Assembly: GCA_000415965.1 (NCBI GenBank)
Contig: KE356560.1
Coordinates: 1,180,103-1,244,102, forward strand
Direction of reading: 5' to 3'
Length of the DNA: 64,000 nt
Source: Haloquadratum walsbyi J07HQW1
GTDB lineage: Archaea; Halobacteriota; Halobacteria; Halobacteriales; Haloferacaceae
Positions 54,165 to 63,415 of this stretch are shown in pieces (the first letter of the stretch is position 1; each line of letters opens with the position of its first letter). Position numbers and translations under genes: made by a program. The notes beneath the pieces are model-generated. The model had not been told where the DNA came from and ran no database searches. It was given only the letters and a program-made list of their open reading frames with translations.

Positions 54165-55286
54165 ATGACCGATTCAAAGCTAGGACGTCGGCGGCTGCTC
54201 GGTCTCACCGGAGCGGCATTGCTTGGGGGGCTTGCTGGATGTAATACACAGACTCAGGTCCAATCTGACACACAGACGACATCGACATCAATGTCCGATG
54301 ATCTCTCAGCAGAGACAACCCTGCGAGAGCAGGATGAGGCGGATACAGCAACAAATCCATACGGCGAGGTGTATCATGACACAATCGATTCGGTTGTCTT
54401 GGTGCAGCCTGAGGGTCCGCGCGCACGTGGGCAGGGAACTGGATTTCTTTATAATACCACTCATGTAATCACAAACGCACACGTTACCGGAGAGGCGACT
54501 ACGGCTGATATCCGGTTCTCGCAGGGAGAATGGCGAACCGGGTCGATTGTCGGGACAGACCCACATAGTGACCTTGCGGCGATTGCTGTCGACTCACCGC
54601 CTGAGTCAGCGTCTCCAATCCCGTTTATTGACGGTCCAGCGACAATTGGACAGAGAGTTGTCGCAATCGGAAATCCATTCAATCTGAGTGGAACAGTGAC
54701 ATCGGGAATCGTAAGCGGTGTAAATCGGTCAATTCCAGCACCGACAGGCTTCACCATTCCTGATGCAATCCAGACCGACGCCGCAGTCAATCCTGGTAAT
54801 AGTGGCGGTCCGCTCATGTCACTTGATGGGCAAGTTGTTGCAGTCATTAATTCCGGTGGTGGCGATAATATCGCATTCGGCATCTCAGCAGCCCTCACAC
54901 AACGAGTTATTCCTCGATTGATCGAAACTGGTGATTTTGATCATTCATATATTGGCGTTCGATTTGAGTCGGTCACCCCAGAGATCGCCCGCGCAAACGG
55001 ACTGGAAACCCCACGTGGGTTACTCATTGTCGATGTCATCGATGGAGCACCAGCAGATGGCGTCTTACAACCAAGTGATAGACAACAGATCGTTGATGGA
55101 ACCCGAGTGCGAGTTGGTGGTGATATTATTCTCGGAGTTGGGGGGCAGAGAATCCTTACAACAGAGGATCTTGGAAGCTATCTTGCACTCCAGACAAAAC
55201 CCGGTGATGAACTACCGATTACCGTTCTCCGAAACGGTCGGAGACGAACAGTAACAATTGAACTCGGTCAGCGTCCAGAGCAGTGA
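54165..55286 (+). CDS. HtrA/DegP-type serine protease lipoprotein with PDZ domain
   Basis: An extracellular quality-control protease. The N-terminus is a Tat lipoprotein signal (GRRRLLGLTG, lipobox LAGC with Cys26). The trypsin-like catalytic residues are His106 (ITNAHVTG), Asp136 (PHSDLAAI) and Ser213 (GNSGGPLMS). Residues ~260-368 form a PDZ domain (SYIGVRFESVTPEIARANGL, LIVDVIDGAPADGV). 373 residues is normal. Thr/Gln/Ser-rich linker after the lipobox. Preceded by the HflX-like gene with a 156-bp gap. Confidence 0.93.
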   Translation: MTDSKLGRRRLLGLTGAALLGGLAGCNTQTQVQSDTQTTSTSMSDDLSAETTLREQDEADTATNPYGEVYHDTIDSVVLVQPEGPRARGQGTGFLYNTTHVITNAHVTGEATTADIRFSQGEWRTGSIVGTDPHSDLAAIAVDSPPESASPIPFIDGPATIGQRVVAIGNPFNLSGTVTSGIVSGVNRSIPAPTGFTIPDAIQTDAAVNPGNSGGPLMSLDGQVVAVINSGGGDNIAFGISAALTQRVIPRLIETGDFDHSYIGVRFESVTPEIARANGLETPRGLLIVDVIDGAPADGVLQPSDRQQIVDGTRVRVGGDIILGVGGQRILTTEDLGSYLALQTKPGDELPITVLRNGRRRTVTIELGQRPEQ

Positions 55287-55476
55287 TCAGATTGCTTTTG
55301 TCTTAATGATATCTCAACCAGATGGGTAATTACGCGGGTATCGGTCATCGAGAGACACTGCAGAAAACAGTATCACGATCGGAGTAAAAGTAAAAACGAA
55401 AATCAAGCGTGTAATTACCTTTTTTCAGTGCCGTTCTGTTCTATCCATACATCAGGGGCTCCCCTGTTGTGCTGGA

Positions 55477-56853
55477 TTAATCGTCGTTTGCTTCAGCCTG
55501 TTGTCTTGCTCCAAGTTTTGCTTGCTCGCGAGCGCTTGGATTGACCGATTCTTTGAACGGTACCTCTGCGACCGTTGCATATGCAGGTCCACCTGACTCA
55601 GCGTATTCATCAGGAAGATGAACTTGGAATTCAAGATCAAGATCATTTTCGTAGATCTCATCATTGAGCAACGCATCCGTCTCAGCCTCAAGTTTGTCCG
55701 CAGGAACGAATCCAAGTCCGATATTTGTCTCCAGATCTGGATTCCACCATGGCGAGGTCATATATCCACATTCCTCACCAGTGTCTGGATCTGACACCAG
55801 CCAGAAGTCCGGGGCGTAATCACGAATTGGTTCACCAGACATCTTCAGTCCGACAAGCTTCAGATTGAATGGGTATTCACCATCATTGATTAACTCCTGT
55901 TGGCGCTCTAGTTCTTCTTTGCCAATGTAATCTGCTTGTTTGTCATCTGGAACCTGATATCCGAGATTAACTTGGAACGGCGAAGTCTCATGATCCATGT
56001 CCTGACCCCATGAGAGGATACCGGCTGCGATGCGACGATGATGTCCTGGCGCAATCTGCATACCACCGTGATCCTTAACTGAATCCAAAACTGGATCCCA
56101 GACACGCTCAGCGGTTTCCATCGCATCACGAACATAGATTTCGAATCCTTTCTCACCTGAGAACCCCGTTTGGCTGATTAAGACCTCTGCACCACCAATT
56201 TCCGCCTCCATCAATCCATAGTAAGGAATCTCTGAGACTTCCTCACCAACAACATCAACCATGACGTCCTCGGAGCGTGGTCCCTGGATCTGCATTGGTG
56301 CAACATCAATCTCGTCAACTTCGACATCGAAGTCCATTCCGACGTTGACGCCTTGGATCCACTGCATTAACGTTGAATCTGAAATCGAGAACCAGAATTC
56401 ATCCTCAGCGACCCGGAGGAGGATTGGGTCGTTCAAAATCCCACCATCCTCATTGCACAAGATGACGTACTTTCCGTGCATCGGATCTATCTCAGTTGCA
56501 TCACGCGTGATTACGTAATTCGTCAGTGCCTCCGCATCCGGACCCTTCACACGAATCTGACGCTCAACAGCAACATCCCATAGAGTAACAGCTTCGGTAA
56601 GTGCATCGTATTCAGCCATCGCACCCCCATCTTCTGGTTCGACAAGACCGCGTGGATGATAAATTCGATTATAGACAGTACAACGCCAGGCACCTTCCTC
56701 ATTAAATGACTTATCAAAGAATGGTGACTTACGGACCCGTGTCGAGACAAGCATCTCAATACCAGGGTCTCCAGTCTGGCGAAGATTCCGTGGCAACGTC
56801 CGATCGGACTGATCAATACTTGGATAGTTAGGATGATCTCCACTATTTGCCAT
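55477..56853 (-). CDS. GcvT-family aminomethyltransferase, DmdA-like
   Basis: A folate-binding GcvT-fold protein of 458 residues. The overall layout follows DMSP demethylase (DmdA): RVRKSPFFDKSFNEEGAWRC near the start, YNRIYHPRGLVEP, then LTEAVTLWDVAVERQIRVKG, and the core with MQIQGPRSEDVMVDVVGEEV. Later motifs are LISQTGFSGEKGFEIYV, a glycine/His-rich GHHRRIAAGILSW and ECGYMTSPWWNPDLETNIGL. The length exceeds GcvT of the glycine-cleavage system (~365). DMSP is plausible where Dunaliella is abundant, but other methylated substrates are possible. No glycine-cleavage genes next to it. Confidence 0.82.
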   Translation of the reverse strand: MANSGDHPNYPSIDQSDRTLPRNLRQTGDPGIEMLVSTRVRKSPFFDKSFNEEGAWRCTVYNRIYHPRGLVEPEDGGAMAEYDALTEAVTLWDVAVERQIRVKGPDAEALTNYVITRDATEIDPMHGKYVILCNEDGGILNDPILLRVAEDEFWFSISDSTLMQWIQGVNVGMDFDVEVDEIDVAPMQIQGPRSEDVMVDVVGEEVSEIPYYGLMEAEIGGAEVLISQTGFSGEKGFEIYVRDAMETAERVWDPVLDSVKDHGGMQIAPGHHRRIAAGILSWGQDMDHETSPFQVNLGYQVPDDKQADYIGKEELERQQELINDGEYPFNLKLVGLKMSGEPIRDYAPDFWLVSDPDTGEECGYMTSPWWNPDLETNIGLGFVPADKLEAETDALLNDEIYENDLDLEFQVHLPDEYAESGGPAYATVAEVPFKESVNPSAREQAKLGARQQAEANDD

Positions 56854-57702
56854 ACTTATGTATTCTAGTTAGATACTACAATAAATGATAGTGTTCATCA
56901 TCTCGTGGATTTAAATTGCTACTGGCATATACACAATCCGTGATATTGTGGGACGGGGATATCATTTTGAATATATATACCTCCCATAACAACAGATAAC
57001 TCTGTAATACAATCACCGAAATAAGCGATATTCTCGCGTCATGTCTCGCAATTCGATGTATATATGAGATACCCAGAGCGATTCGTATTGATATCGGTAT
57101 TCGACAGTGCAGGCTGATTCTTGCTCTCTCCAAAACAGAACACCCGATGGGGTCCCGTGACTACCTTGTCCTCCCGCTCCCGCGCTCGGGGCTACTATCC
57201 CCTTGATGAAGACAGGGCTTCCTGCGTCTGTATCTGTGTCTAACCGTCTCCCCAACGTGGGCATAGCGATTCCAGATTCCAGGCTCCGCAGTCCGCAGTC
57301 CGCAGTCCGCAGTCCGCAAGGCGAATTCTCTTCAGGGTGATTCAGAGTGTCGATGTTCCATTCTCCCCTCTCGCTGCTCGACACCTGACCAGAACCGATG
57401 GTGCGCGTTTTTTGTCGCAGTTGAGTGCTTCACACCACCAGAAGCGTAGTGATCATCCACCTCCCAACGTCTATTCTGACCGTAGGGGAGAAAAGCTAAA
57501 TCCATGCTCATGCTGTCCAATGCAGTAACAGCCAGCGGAACCGATGACGGCGTTGACGAATTGCTCAGCGATTTGTCCTCGCGTCAAATCTTAGAGAGTT
57601 CTGAGGATGCTGTCTCCCCTGCTCGTCGATTGTACCGAAGGGCGAAGAATACGCCTGATGCCACGATGACGATTTATATTCATTGAGCGCGGAGTCACTC
57701 GT
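56854..57702. other. 850-bp tract with GC-rich transposon relic
   Basis: No intact gene. The left part is AT-rich. From about 57100 to 57500 the DNA is more GC-rich than the neighbours and contains a heptamer tandem repeat (57284-57318). On the minus strand a frame around 57170-57260 reads TDAGSPVFIKGIVAPSAGAG, similar to the tails of haloarchaeal TnpB proteins, which suggests a TnpB 3' remnant. That assignment is weak. Confidence 0.4.
57284..57318. repeat. Tandem heptamer GTCCGCA x5
   Basis: CTCCGCA followed by four exact GTCCGCA units in a row. It lies in a GC-rich, non-coding stretch of mobile-element character. A seven-base unit breaks any reading frame. Confidence 0.9.
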
Positions 57703-57945
57703 ATGGTCGCTCCAGGACCGGATGCAGAGCAGGCATTTCGCCTTGGAATTATCGCTGGTGCGATTGTTGGTATCGCTGCCATCGCAGTCATATACATGTT
57801 GGGTAATACCAGTGTGTGGTTTATTGGATATGTTGTTGTCATCTTATTCCCCGTGTATCTCGTTGTTGTCGCAGCAATACTGAGTGTCTGGCTTGGATAT
57901 GACGTTGATCCGGGACAACTCGAACCTGTCTCAAAGTCACGGTGA
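57703..57945 (+). CDS. Small two-helix membrane protein
   Basis: 80 residues with two membrane helices, FRLGIIAGAIVGIAAIAVIY and FIGYVVVILFPVYLVVVAAI, joined by a short loop, and a short polar tail (GYDVDPGQLEPVSKSR). Typical of haloarchaeal small membrane proteins of unknown role. The ATG at 57703 gives an N-terminus (MVAPGPDAEQA) of normal acidic type. Monocistronic. Confidence 0.65.
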   Translation: MVAPGPDAEQAFRLGIIAGAIVGIAAIAVIYMLGNTSVWFIGYVVVILFPVYLVVVAAILSVWLGYDVDPGQLEPVSKSR

Positions 57946-58228
57946 CAGGATAGACAGGTCACTATATCACCAACAATTAAACACGTCTAACAGAGACGAG
58001 AACAAATAGCGGAGTCACTGAGGACAGACTGTGTGACATTGAGACTGAAACTAACAGAACAGCAGTATGATTGCATGGCTCAGAGATGTAACTTCTTTTC
58101 TGTTCACGCTCGCGTGTCTCCTTCCGCCATCTGCACACTCAGTTTTGCTAATCCGTCTCAGAAGTCTTGACCGCAACGACTTACGCCGCCCGAGAGATAC
58201 CACTGTCTACTCACTCGCCTGCAGATAA

Positions 58229-58894
58229 CTAATCAGACTGTGTTCGTGTGTGCTCAGCAATTGTCGCTGCGACAAGATTTCGCATTCCACGTCGAAGTCG
58301 CCCGCTCACGGCAGTTGAGGAGAGATCTAATTTATCTGCAACATCACTGAGTGAGACATCCCGCGGCTCATTGAAGTATCCCTCTCGGAATGCAATCTGA
58401 AGCGCTTCCCGTTGTTCATCAGTCAGTCCAAATGAGGACTCCCCACCGGCGTCCTCATTGCTATAGATCTCAATAATGTCAAGGGTAATATCGTTGTCAG
58501 TGCTATATTCCCAAATAGCATTCAGTGCTGACCGGTCAGGAAGAAGAAGACGGACTAACCATCCATTTCCTTTTGTCTCGGTATGAATAAGAAACCCATT
58601 TACTTGGGTCACGACTGTGCTTATTAATTGTGTCTCTGGGGTGTGCTCAATGTAATAAATCGATGTTTCTCCTGTCTTATCAACAAGTTCATACGAAGCA
58701 ACTGTTGCATCCATATCAAGTGTTGTCTCAAGCTCATCGCGGTCGTGATACTCAATTAAGAATGGGAAGGTTGTCGAACCAGGATCAGTTGTCCCCTGTG
58801 TAATAACGCGAATCTGTATGTTATCAAGCCTATTTAATGTCGGAACAAGTGCCAAGCGTTCGTGTTCGATATGTACTTTCGCAGTGATGGACAT
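58229..58894 (-). CDS. HTH-10 family (Bat-type) transcriptional regulator
   Basis: A 221-residue regulator. Residues 1-140 form the N-terminal sensor-like domain of the haloarchaeal bacterioopsin-activator family (beta-rich, with VTQVNGFLIHTETKGNGWLV). Residues 157-213 are the HTH_10 domain (LTDEQREALQIAFREGYFNE, PRDVSLSDVADKLDLSSTAV). It has no PAS or GAF module, so it is the short form. A second regulator of this type lies at 61007, and an aminotransferase gene lies between them. Target genes unknown. Confidence 0.88.
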   Translation of the reverse strand: MSITAKVHIEHERLALVPTLNRLDNIQIRVITQGTTDPGSTTFPFLIEYHDRDELETTLDMDATVASYELVDKTGETSIYYIEHTPETQLISTVVTQVNGFLIHTETKGNGWLVRLLLPDRSALNAIWEYSTDNDITLDIIEIYSNEDAGGESSFGLTDEQREALQIAFREGYFNEPRDVSLSDVADKLDLSSTAVSGRLRRGMRNLVAATIAEHTRTQSD

Positions 58895-59743
58895 TTGATG
58901 ATCCTCTTAATCGGGTTATCGACCGATTATAAACGAATTTTTTTCCAGATTACCAATATGCCTGTCGGTCACACTCCCGATATCCTCTCTAAGTCGTCTG
59001 AAAACCCATCTCATCCATGTCATGTTTGTATGATGTTGAGCGAGATAACGTCGGTTGGCTTTTTTCATTGCATCTTGACGTCGGTAGCTGAGCAACATCA
59101 ACCGTTGTGCGAGCGCGAAGTAGGGTCTTGCAGTTCATTTGCTTCATCCATAGACGATGTTTGGATGCACGATTGAGAGTCGAAATCCTGGATCAAAGCC
59201 ACTGCGATTGCACCTGCGGATCCAACGACAACTGATGCTGCGGTCTGACCCGCCAGCAGTCTGAGTCTTGTCGTGTTGTGTCTTGTTTCAGCTATCCCAA
59301 GCCGTGATCACCCCGTCAGATTCACACTGATAAGCCGATACGGCTGTGAGGTCTAGTACTCTCACCGCTCAGTAAGGATGCATCGCTAGACTCCGTCTGG
59401 TGAGCACTCATAACCTATATGATAAATTAAAGAAGTCGGGAATACCAACATGAGACGCTTATCAGTTGGTAGTAATTCTCCGAATGTGCAGCGGAACGCG
59501 CACACAGGCATTCTCAATAAATGAGTATGGGTTCGGGTATGAGAACTGATCAGATCGCCAAGAACTATTATAGACATACGTAAACATGCACACATGATTC
59601 ATTCACCTCAACATGACAGTGAAGACACTTTGTCCAGTCGGCTCCTGTGCGCTGTCGATACCAATGAGCGCTTCGAGTGAGTAGACACGGGCGATTGCTT
59701 TCGACCACGACATATACGTGTCCGCAGCGCACAATACTGTATA
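58895..59743. other. 850-bp intergenic with repeat L5
   Basis: No gene recognised. It contains one inverted copy of the dispersed repeat (59458-59556). The rest is without identifiable structure apart from short open frames of atypical composition. The last 100 bp should carry the aminotransferase promoter. Confidence 0.5.
59458..59556 (-). repeat. Dispersed ~120-bp hairpin repeat, copy L5 (inverted)
   Basis: On the minus strand it reads CATACCCGAACCCATACTCA, GAGAATGCCTGTGTGCGCG, TTCCGCTGCACATTCGGA and ACCAACTGATAAGC. It is the only copy in this orientation in the window. Stem GAATGC/GCGTTC includes a T-G pair. Confidence 0.6.
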
Positions 59744-60883
59744 ATGACAAAGCCTGCCGACATCCGTGCGACCGTGCCGGCATTCGAAGATGTGCGTTAT
59801 ATGAATACAGGCGCAAGCGGTCCAAGTCCACAGCCAGTTGTCCAGGCAGCACAAGATGCGATTGAGATGCATGAATGGGATGTCGCTGGTGACCCGGGTC
59901 CATATCCGCATGCATTCGGTCGTTATGATGATATTCGCTCTACAATTGCTGATTTTCTTGACGCCTCTCCGGAAGAGATTGCACTAACACAGAGCACAAG
60001 TGATGGCATTAATCGGATCGCTGGGGCGCTTTCATGGGAGCCTGGCGATGTGATCGTCCGAACGGATCTTGAACATCCCGCAGGTGTTCTCCCATGGGAG
60101 CGACTGGAGCGATATGGCTGTGATGTTCGTGTTGTTCCGACGCAGAATGGGCGCATTGATCGAGACGCATACCGGGATGCTGTCTCTGATGCTTCATTTG
60201 TTTGTCTGAGCGCGTTAACATGGAATTATGGAACCATACTCCCAGTGGAGACGCTTGTTGCAGACGCTCATGATGCTGGTGCGTTTGTTCTCGTTGATGC
60301 CGTCCAAATTCCTGGACAACGTCCATTTGATGTGACCAAGTGGAATGCAGACGCTGTTGCAATGGCGAGTCACAAGTGGATGCTCGGTCTCTGGGGCGGG
60401 GGGATGTTATATGTTGATAACTCTGTTATTCCTGATCTTGACCCAGCAGCAATTGGATACAGAAGTGTTGTTTCCCCTGGCGATGAAGAATCACAATACG
60501 AACTGAAACCCGGTGCAGCACGGTTTGAGGTAGGAACAACAAATACGGCACCGTATACCGCTTTAGAGGCTGCGATTGAGGTTATCGAGGATGTTGGAAC
60601 AGAGACAATTCAATCTCATATCAATACGCTCGCAACACGATTGTCTGCGAGTGTCCCATCCGAACGGCTTGTGAGTCCGTCAGACCCTGAATCTGGATTA
60701 GTGACAGTCCGCGTTGATGATCCACAAACAGTCGTTGAGCGCCTGAACGCTAACCACGATATTGTTGTCCGAACGCTCCCTGATCCTGCCGATGCCATTC
60801 GTGCTTCATTACATGTGTATAATACACGTGAGGACGTTGATGCGCTGCTCACTGGACTACAATCGATGGTTGATGACTGGTGA
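59744..60883 (+). CDS. Class V aminotransferase (cysteine desulfurase/IPN-epimerase-like)
   Basis: A PLP enzyme of the class V family, 379 residues. Motifs are VRYMNTGASGPSPQPVVQAA at the start, DVIVRTDLEHPAGVLPWERL (His111), LVDAVQIPGQRPFDV (the Asp binding PLP nitrogen) and the Schiff-base lysine in MASHKWMLGLWG (Lys211). In the desulfurase family a mobile Cys loop follows the conserved region (around residue 330); here I see no Cys in the final third, so a desulfurase role is doubtful. It might be an epimerase or an aminotransferase. Flanked by two HTH-10 regulator genes. Confidence 0.85.
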   Translation: MTKPADIRATVPAFEDVRYMNTGASGPSPQPVVQAAQDAIEMHEWDVAGDPGPYPHAFGRYDDIRSTIADFLDASPEEIALTQSTSDGINRIAGALSWEPGDVIVRTDLEHPAGVLPWERLERYGCDVRVVPTQNGRIDRDAYRDAVSDASFVCLSALTWNYGTILPVETLVADAHDAGAFVLVDAVQIPGQRPFDVTKWNADAVAMASHKWMLGLWGGGMLYVDNSVIPDLDPAAIGYRSVVSPGDEESQYELKPGAARFEVGTTNTAPYTALEAAIEVIEDVGTETIQSHINTLATRLSASVPSERLVSPSDPESGLVTVRVDDPQTVVERLNANHDIVVRTLPDPADAIRASLHVYNTREDVDALLTGLQSMVDDW

Positions 60884-61006
60884 TGATGACTCATCGGATT
60901 TTTTAGCTCAAAGAGGAGGCGTGAGAGAGCATATATCCTCTGAAAGAAGGGTCAAATTAATCCAGCGACCGTGAGGAGTTGATCACCTATGAGACAATAT
61001 CATACC

Positions 61007-61672
61007 TCACACCCGCTGTGAGAGGAGCTCTGAGAGCAGTTTTCGCTGTGCGACCGCAAGGTGCTCAGTAAATGTTGAAAGACCAATATCAAGTTCATCA
61101 GCAACGGTCGTTGCATTCGCGTCACGTGGATATTGAAAATAACCCATATTATATGCAGTTTGAAGAACTTCTTGTTGTCTATCCGTTAACGCCCCACGAT
61201 CAACGAGCGCTCGATCAGGTTCCTTCGAGCCTCCGCTTGCGTCCGCATGAACGAGATACCGGAGTTCCACCCGCTCTGCAGCGTCGTCAAGCTTATCCAC
61301 AATTGTCCGGAGTTTATCCACGCTCTCAAGATGGAGTGTCAAATGGAGTATCCCAGAGCGTGCACGAACATCAGCAACAGGAGCGCCTGATGATTCGACA
61401 ATTTCGCAGGCACATGCTTCTTCATGATCGCGTTTAAATCGATACACACGCTCATCACCGACATCAACGACCGGCTCAGCACACTCAAAGTCTGATTCGA
61501 CGGCAGAACTGATGTCCTGTGAGACGCGAAACTCTTCGGTCACAGCCTCATTTGTGCCCTGTCCTGCCCAGTTGATGTCTGTCACAGACTCTTCCTGCGT
61601 CGCTGAAATCGTCGACACCGGGCAGTTCGTGGGCTCATGGACCGCTAGTTCAGTTCGGATGCCGTCTGGCAT
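61007..61672 (-). CDS. HTH-10 family (Bat-type) regulator, upstream of and divergent from brp/blh
   Basis: A 221-residue regulator with HTH_10 at residues 162-215 (LTDRQQEVLQTAYNMGYFQY, PRDANATTVADELDIGLSTF). The N-terminal domain is different from the regulator at 58229 and carries several cysteines (Cys17, Cys64, Cys87, Cys89), which might sense redox state or metal. It is divergent from the Brp/Blh gene (405-bp shared upstream region). Bat-type proteins activate bop/brp genes in other haloarchaea, so a regulatory link is plausible. Confidence 0.87.
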   Translation of the reverse strand: MPDGIRTELAVHEPTNCPVSTISATQEESVTDINWAGQGTNEAVTEEFRVSQDISSAVESDFECAEPVVDVGDERVYRFKRDHEEACACEIVESSGAPVADVRARSGILHLTLHLESVDKLRTIVDKLDDAAERVELRYLVHADASGGSKEPDRALVDRGALTDRQQEVLQTAYNMGYFQYPRDANATTVADELDIGLSTFTEHLAVAQRKLLSELLSQRV

Positions 61673-62077
61673 AATTTAATCATGCAAATCGAAAAAGAAA
61701 AATGTATCTTCTGTCATTGACGCGGTGTCTCTTTGACAGTCCATCTCAACCACCCGCCGAGCGCTCTGAATGGACACGGTCACGCCCCTGAGCAGTGATT
61801 ATAACGGTATCAGATACATTCACGTTCTTGTGATACCAGATTCAACACAATGGTCTGCACACTGAAAAGTAATTTACGAATGGTTGGATTTCGTATTCTG
61901 TCTCTGTCCCGGTGAGGAACATACAAACCCGCAAGTTGCTTTCGTGACCGCTCAGCATAAGCAGTATCTCATGTCGATTCAGCGTTAATTTGGGGAGAAT
62001 AAATATACGGTAAAATACCCTCAAAATTCGGGCTGACGCATGAACCGATCCGACGATATAATGTCATATGTCATATA
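61673..62077. promoter_or_regulatory. Shared upstream region of HTH-10 regulator and brp/blh
   Basis: 405 bp between divergent starts, without a gene. AT-rich near both starts. A direct repeat ATGTCATATGTCATATAATG ends at the brp ATG (62061-62080). No confident Bat-type upstream element could be placed. Confidence 0.45.
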
Positions 62078-63133
62078 ATGAGTTCTATTCGGCGTCAATT
62101 CGCGGCAAGTACTGGGCCGACAGTAATGATGATTTCACGAGCCGCGTTGATTGGACTGATTGTGCTCTTTGTCGCTGTTCGTCTCGCTGGAATTACAGTG
62201 ACACTTCAAACCCAAGCAGCAATTTATTTACTTGGGATGGTTGCATTAAATCTTCCACACGGTGGATATGAACATTTCTCGAATCTCCGCCGCCGAGCTA
62301 TGCGCTTTCGAGGCAAGTATATTATCGGATACTTGCTTATGGCAACGGCGTTTATGGGTATTTTCATACTCACACCTGTCATCGGGCTTGCGATTGCAAT
62401 TGCGATTGCCGTTGCAAAGGGTGGCGGTGGCGATCTCTATGCGCTGCAAATAACAGCAGGAACTGATCATATTCAATCCCGAGCACACCGACTGCTTGCG
62501 GTTGCGGCCCGTGGCGGTGCGGTCATGGCTGTCCCGATTGTTGCTTTTCCTGAGACATTTCATGCGTTTAGCTCACTAATGATTGGAATGGTTGATCCTG
62601 GTGGGCTTACCGGTATTGCACGCTACTTTGATGTCACCCGCATAATCATCGGGATTGGCTATGCGATTACGGTCATCGGACATCTTGGAGTCGGATACCG
62701 ACACCGCCCGGTCGATGGAAGTGGGTGGATAGTTGATGCCGTCGAGACGATATTGCTCATTGGATACTTTGCGGTTGTCCCTGTTGTCGTTGCTGTTGGG
62801 TTGTATTTCCCACTATGGTACTCAATACGACAGGTTGTACGTGAAATTACCGTCGAGACGACGACAGCACGGGGTTCGGACCTTCTTGGTGGAACGCATG
62901 CCTCAGTGGGAACTGTGGCGCTCCGTGCATGGGGCATATTAATTGCTGGTGCACTCACAACAGCGATTGTCGCTGTCGGGTTCTGGTGGGTTATCCCAAA
63001 TCCAGTACCAGGTGAGTCAATTTCCCTCGGATTAGTTGCGTTTTGGAGCGTCTTCATCAGCGTCATTGCATTGCCGCACGTGCTTATTGGGAATGTTCTT
63101 GATTATCAACGTGGCATCTGGCATGTGCCATAG
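62078..63133 (+). CDS. blh: Brp/Blh-family beta-carotene 15,15'-dioxygenase
   Basis: Cleaves beta-carotene to retinal, the chromophore of bacteriorhodopsin and related pumps. A 351-residue integral membrane protein with about eight helices. The family motif is LPHGGYEHFSNL (His61, His66), and further conserved histidines are in TDHIQSRAHRL, PETFHAFS and ALPHVLIG near the end. The ATG at 62078 gives a normal start. It is divergent from a Bat-type regulator, supporting a light- or oxygen-related control. The gene ends 17 bp before a degenerate right-end repeat. Confidence 0.88.
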   Translation: MSSIRRQFAASTGPTVMMISRAALIGLIVLFVAVRLAGITVTLQTQAAIYLLGMVALNLPHGGYEHFSNLRRRAMRFRGKYIIGYLLMATAFMGIFILTPVIGLAIAIAIAVAKGGGGDLYALQITAGTDHIQSRAHRLLAVAARGGAVMAVPIVAFPETFHAFSSLMIGMVDPGGLTGIARYFDVTRIIIGIGYAITVIGHLGVGYRHRPVDGSGWIVDAVETILLIGYFAVVPVVVAVGLYFPLWYSIRQVVREITVETTTARGSDLLGGTHASVGTVALRAWGILIAGALTTAIVAVGFWWVIPNPVPGESISLGLVAFWSVFISVIALPHVLIGNVLDYQRGIWHVP

Positions 63134-63149
63134 TCATCCACAGGCTACC

Positions 63150-63201
63150 GAATTAACTGCATCAGGGCTTAGATATGACCCCGAGGGTAAAGCAAGCTCA
63201 C
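63150..63201 (+). repeat. IS200/IS605-type right-end hairpin, copy 6, degenerate
   Basis: GCATCAGGGCTTAGATATGA, CCCCGAGGGTAAAGC, AGCTCAC. The stem is broken by an insertion of several bases. It lies right after blh. Confidence 0.4.
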
Positions 63202-63415
63202 ATGAAGGGTCATCCCGTTACACCACCACAGAAATGACAGTTAGAGAATCTAGAGAACGAATGAAACATCTTCATCCAATGCTGACCGCGACGGTTTGGA
63301 AGTGCGACTCCTCATACAATCGTTCGTTGAGCGTGCGACGGACGTTGTTGTGGTGGAGTGACCGACTCCCACGGATCTCAAGTTCGGATGTCGATGCCAG
63401 CCAGTCCGGTTATCA
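63202..63415. other. Intergenic before repeat L6
   Basis: No gene recognised. Ends in TTATCACAGTCGGTGG, which leads into the repeat L6. Confidence 0.35.

Noticed and set aside
61673-62077. Bat-type upstream activating element before blh
   Set aside because: I could not place a match to the ACC-type box with its A/T-rich partner at the right distance to a TATA box.
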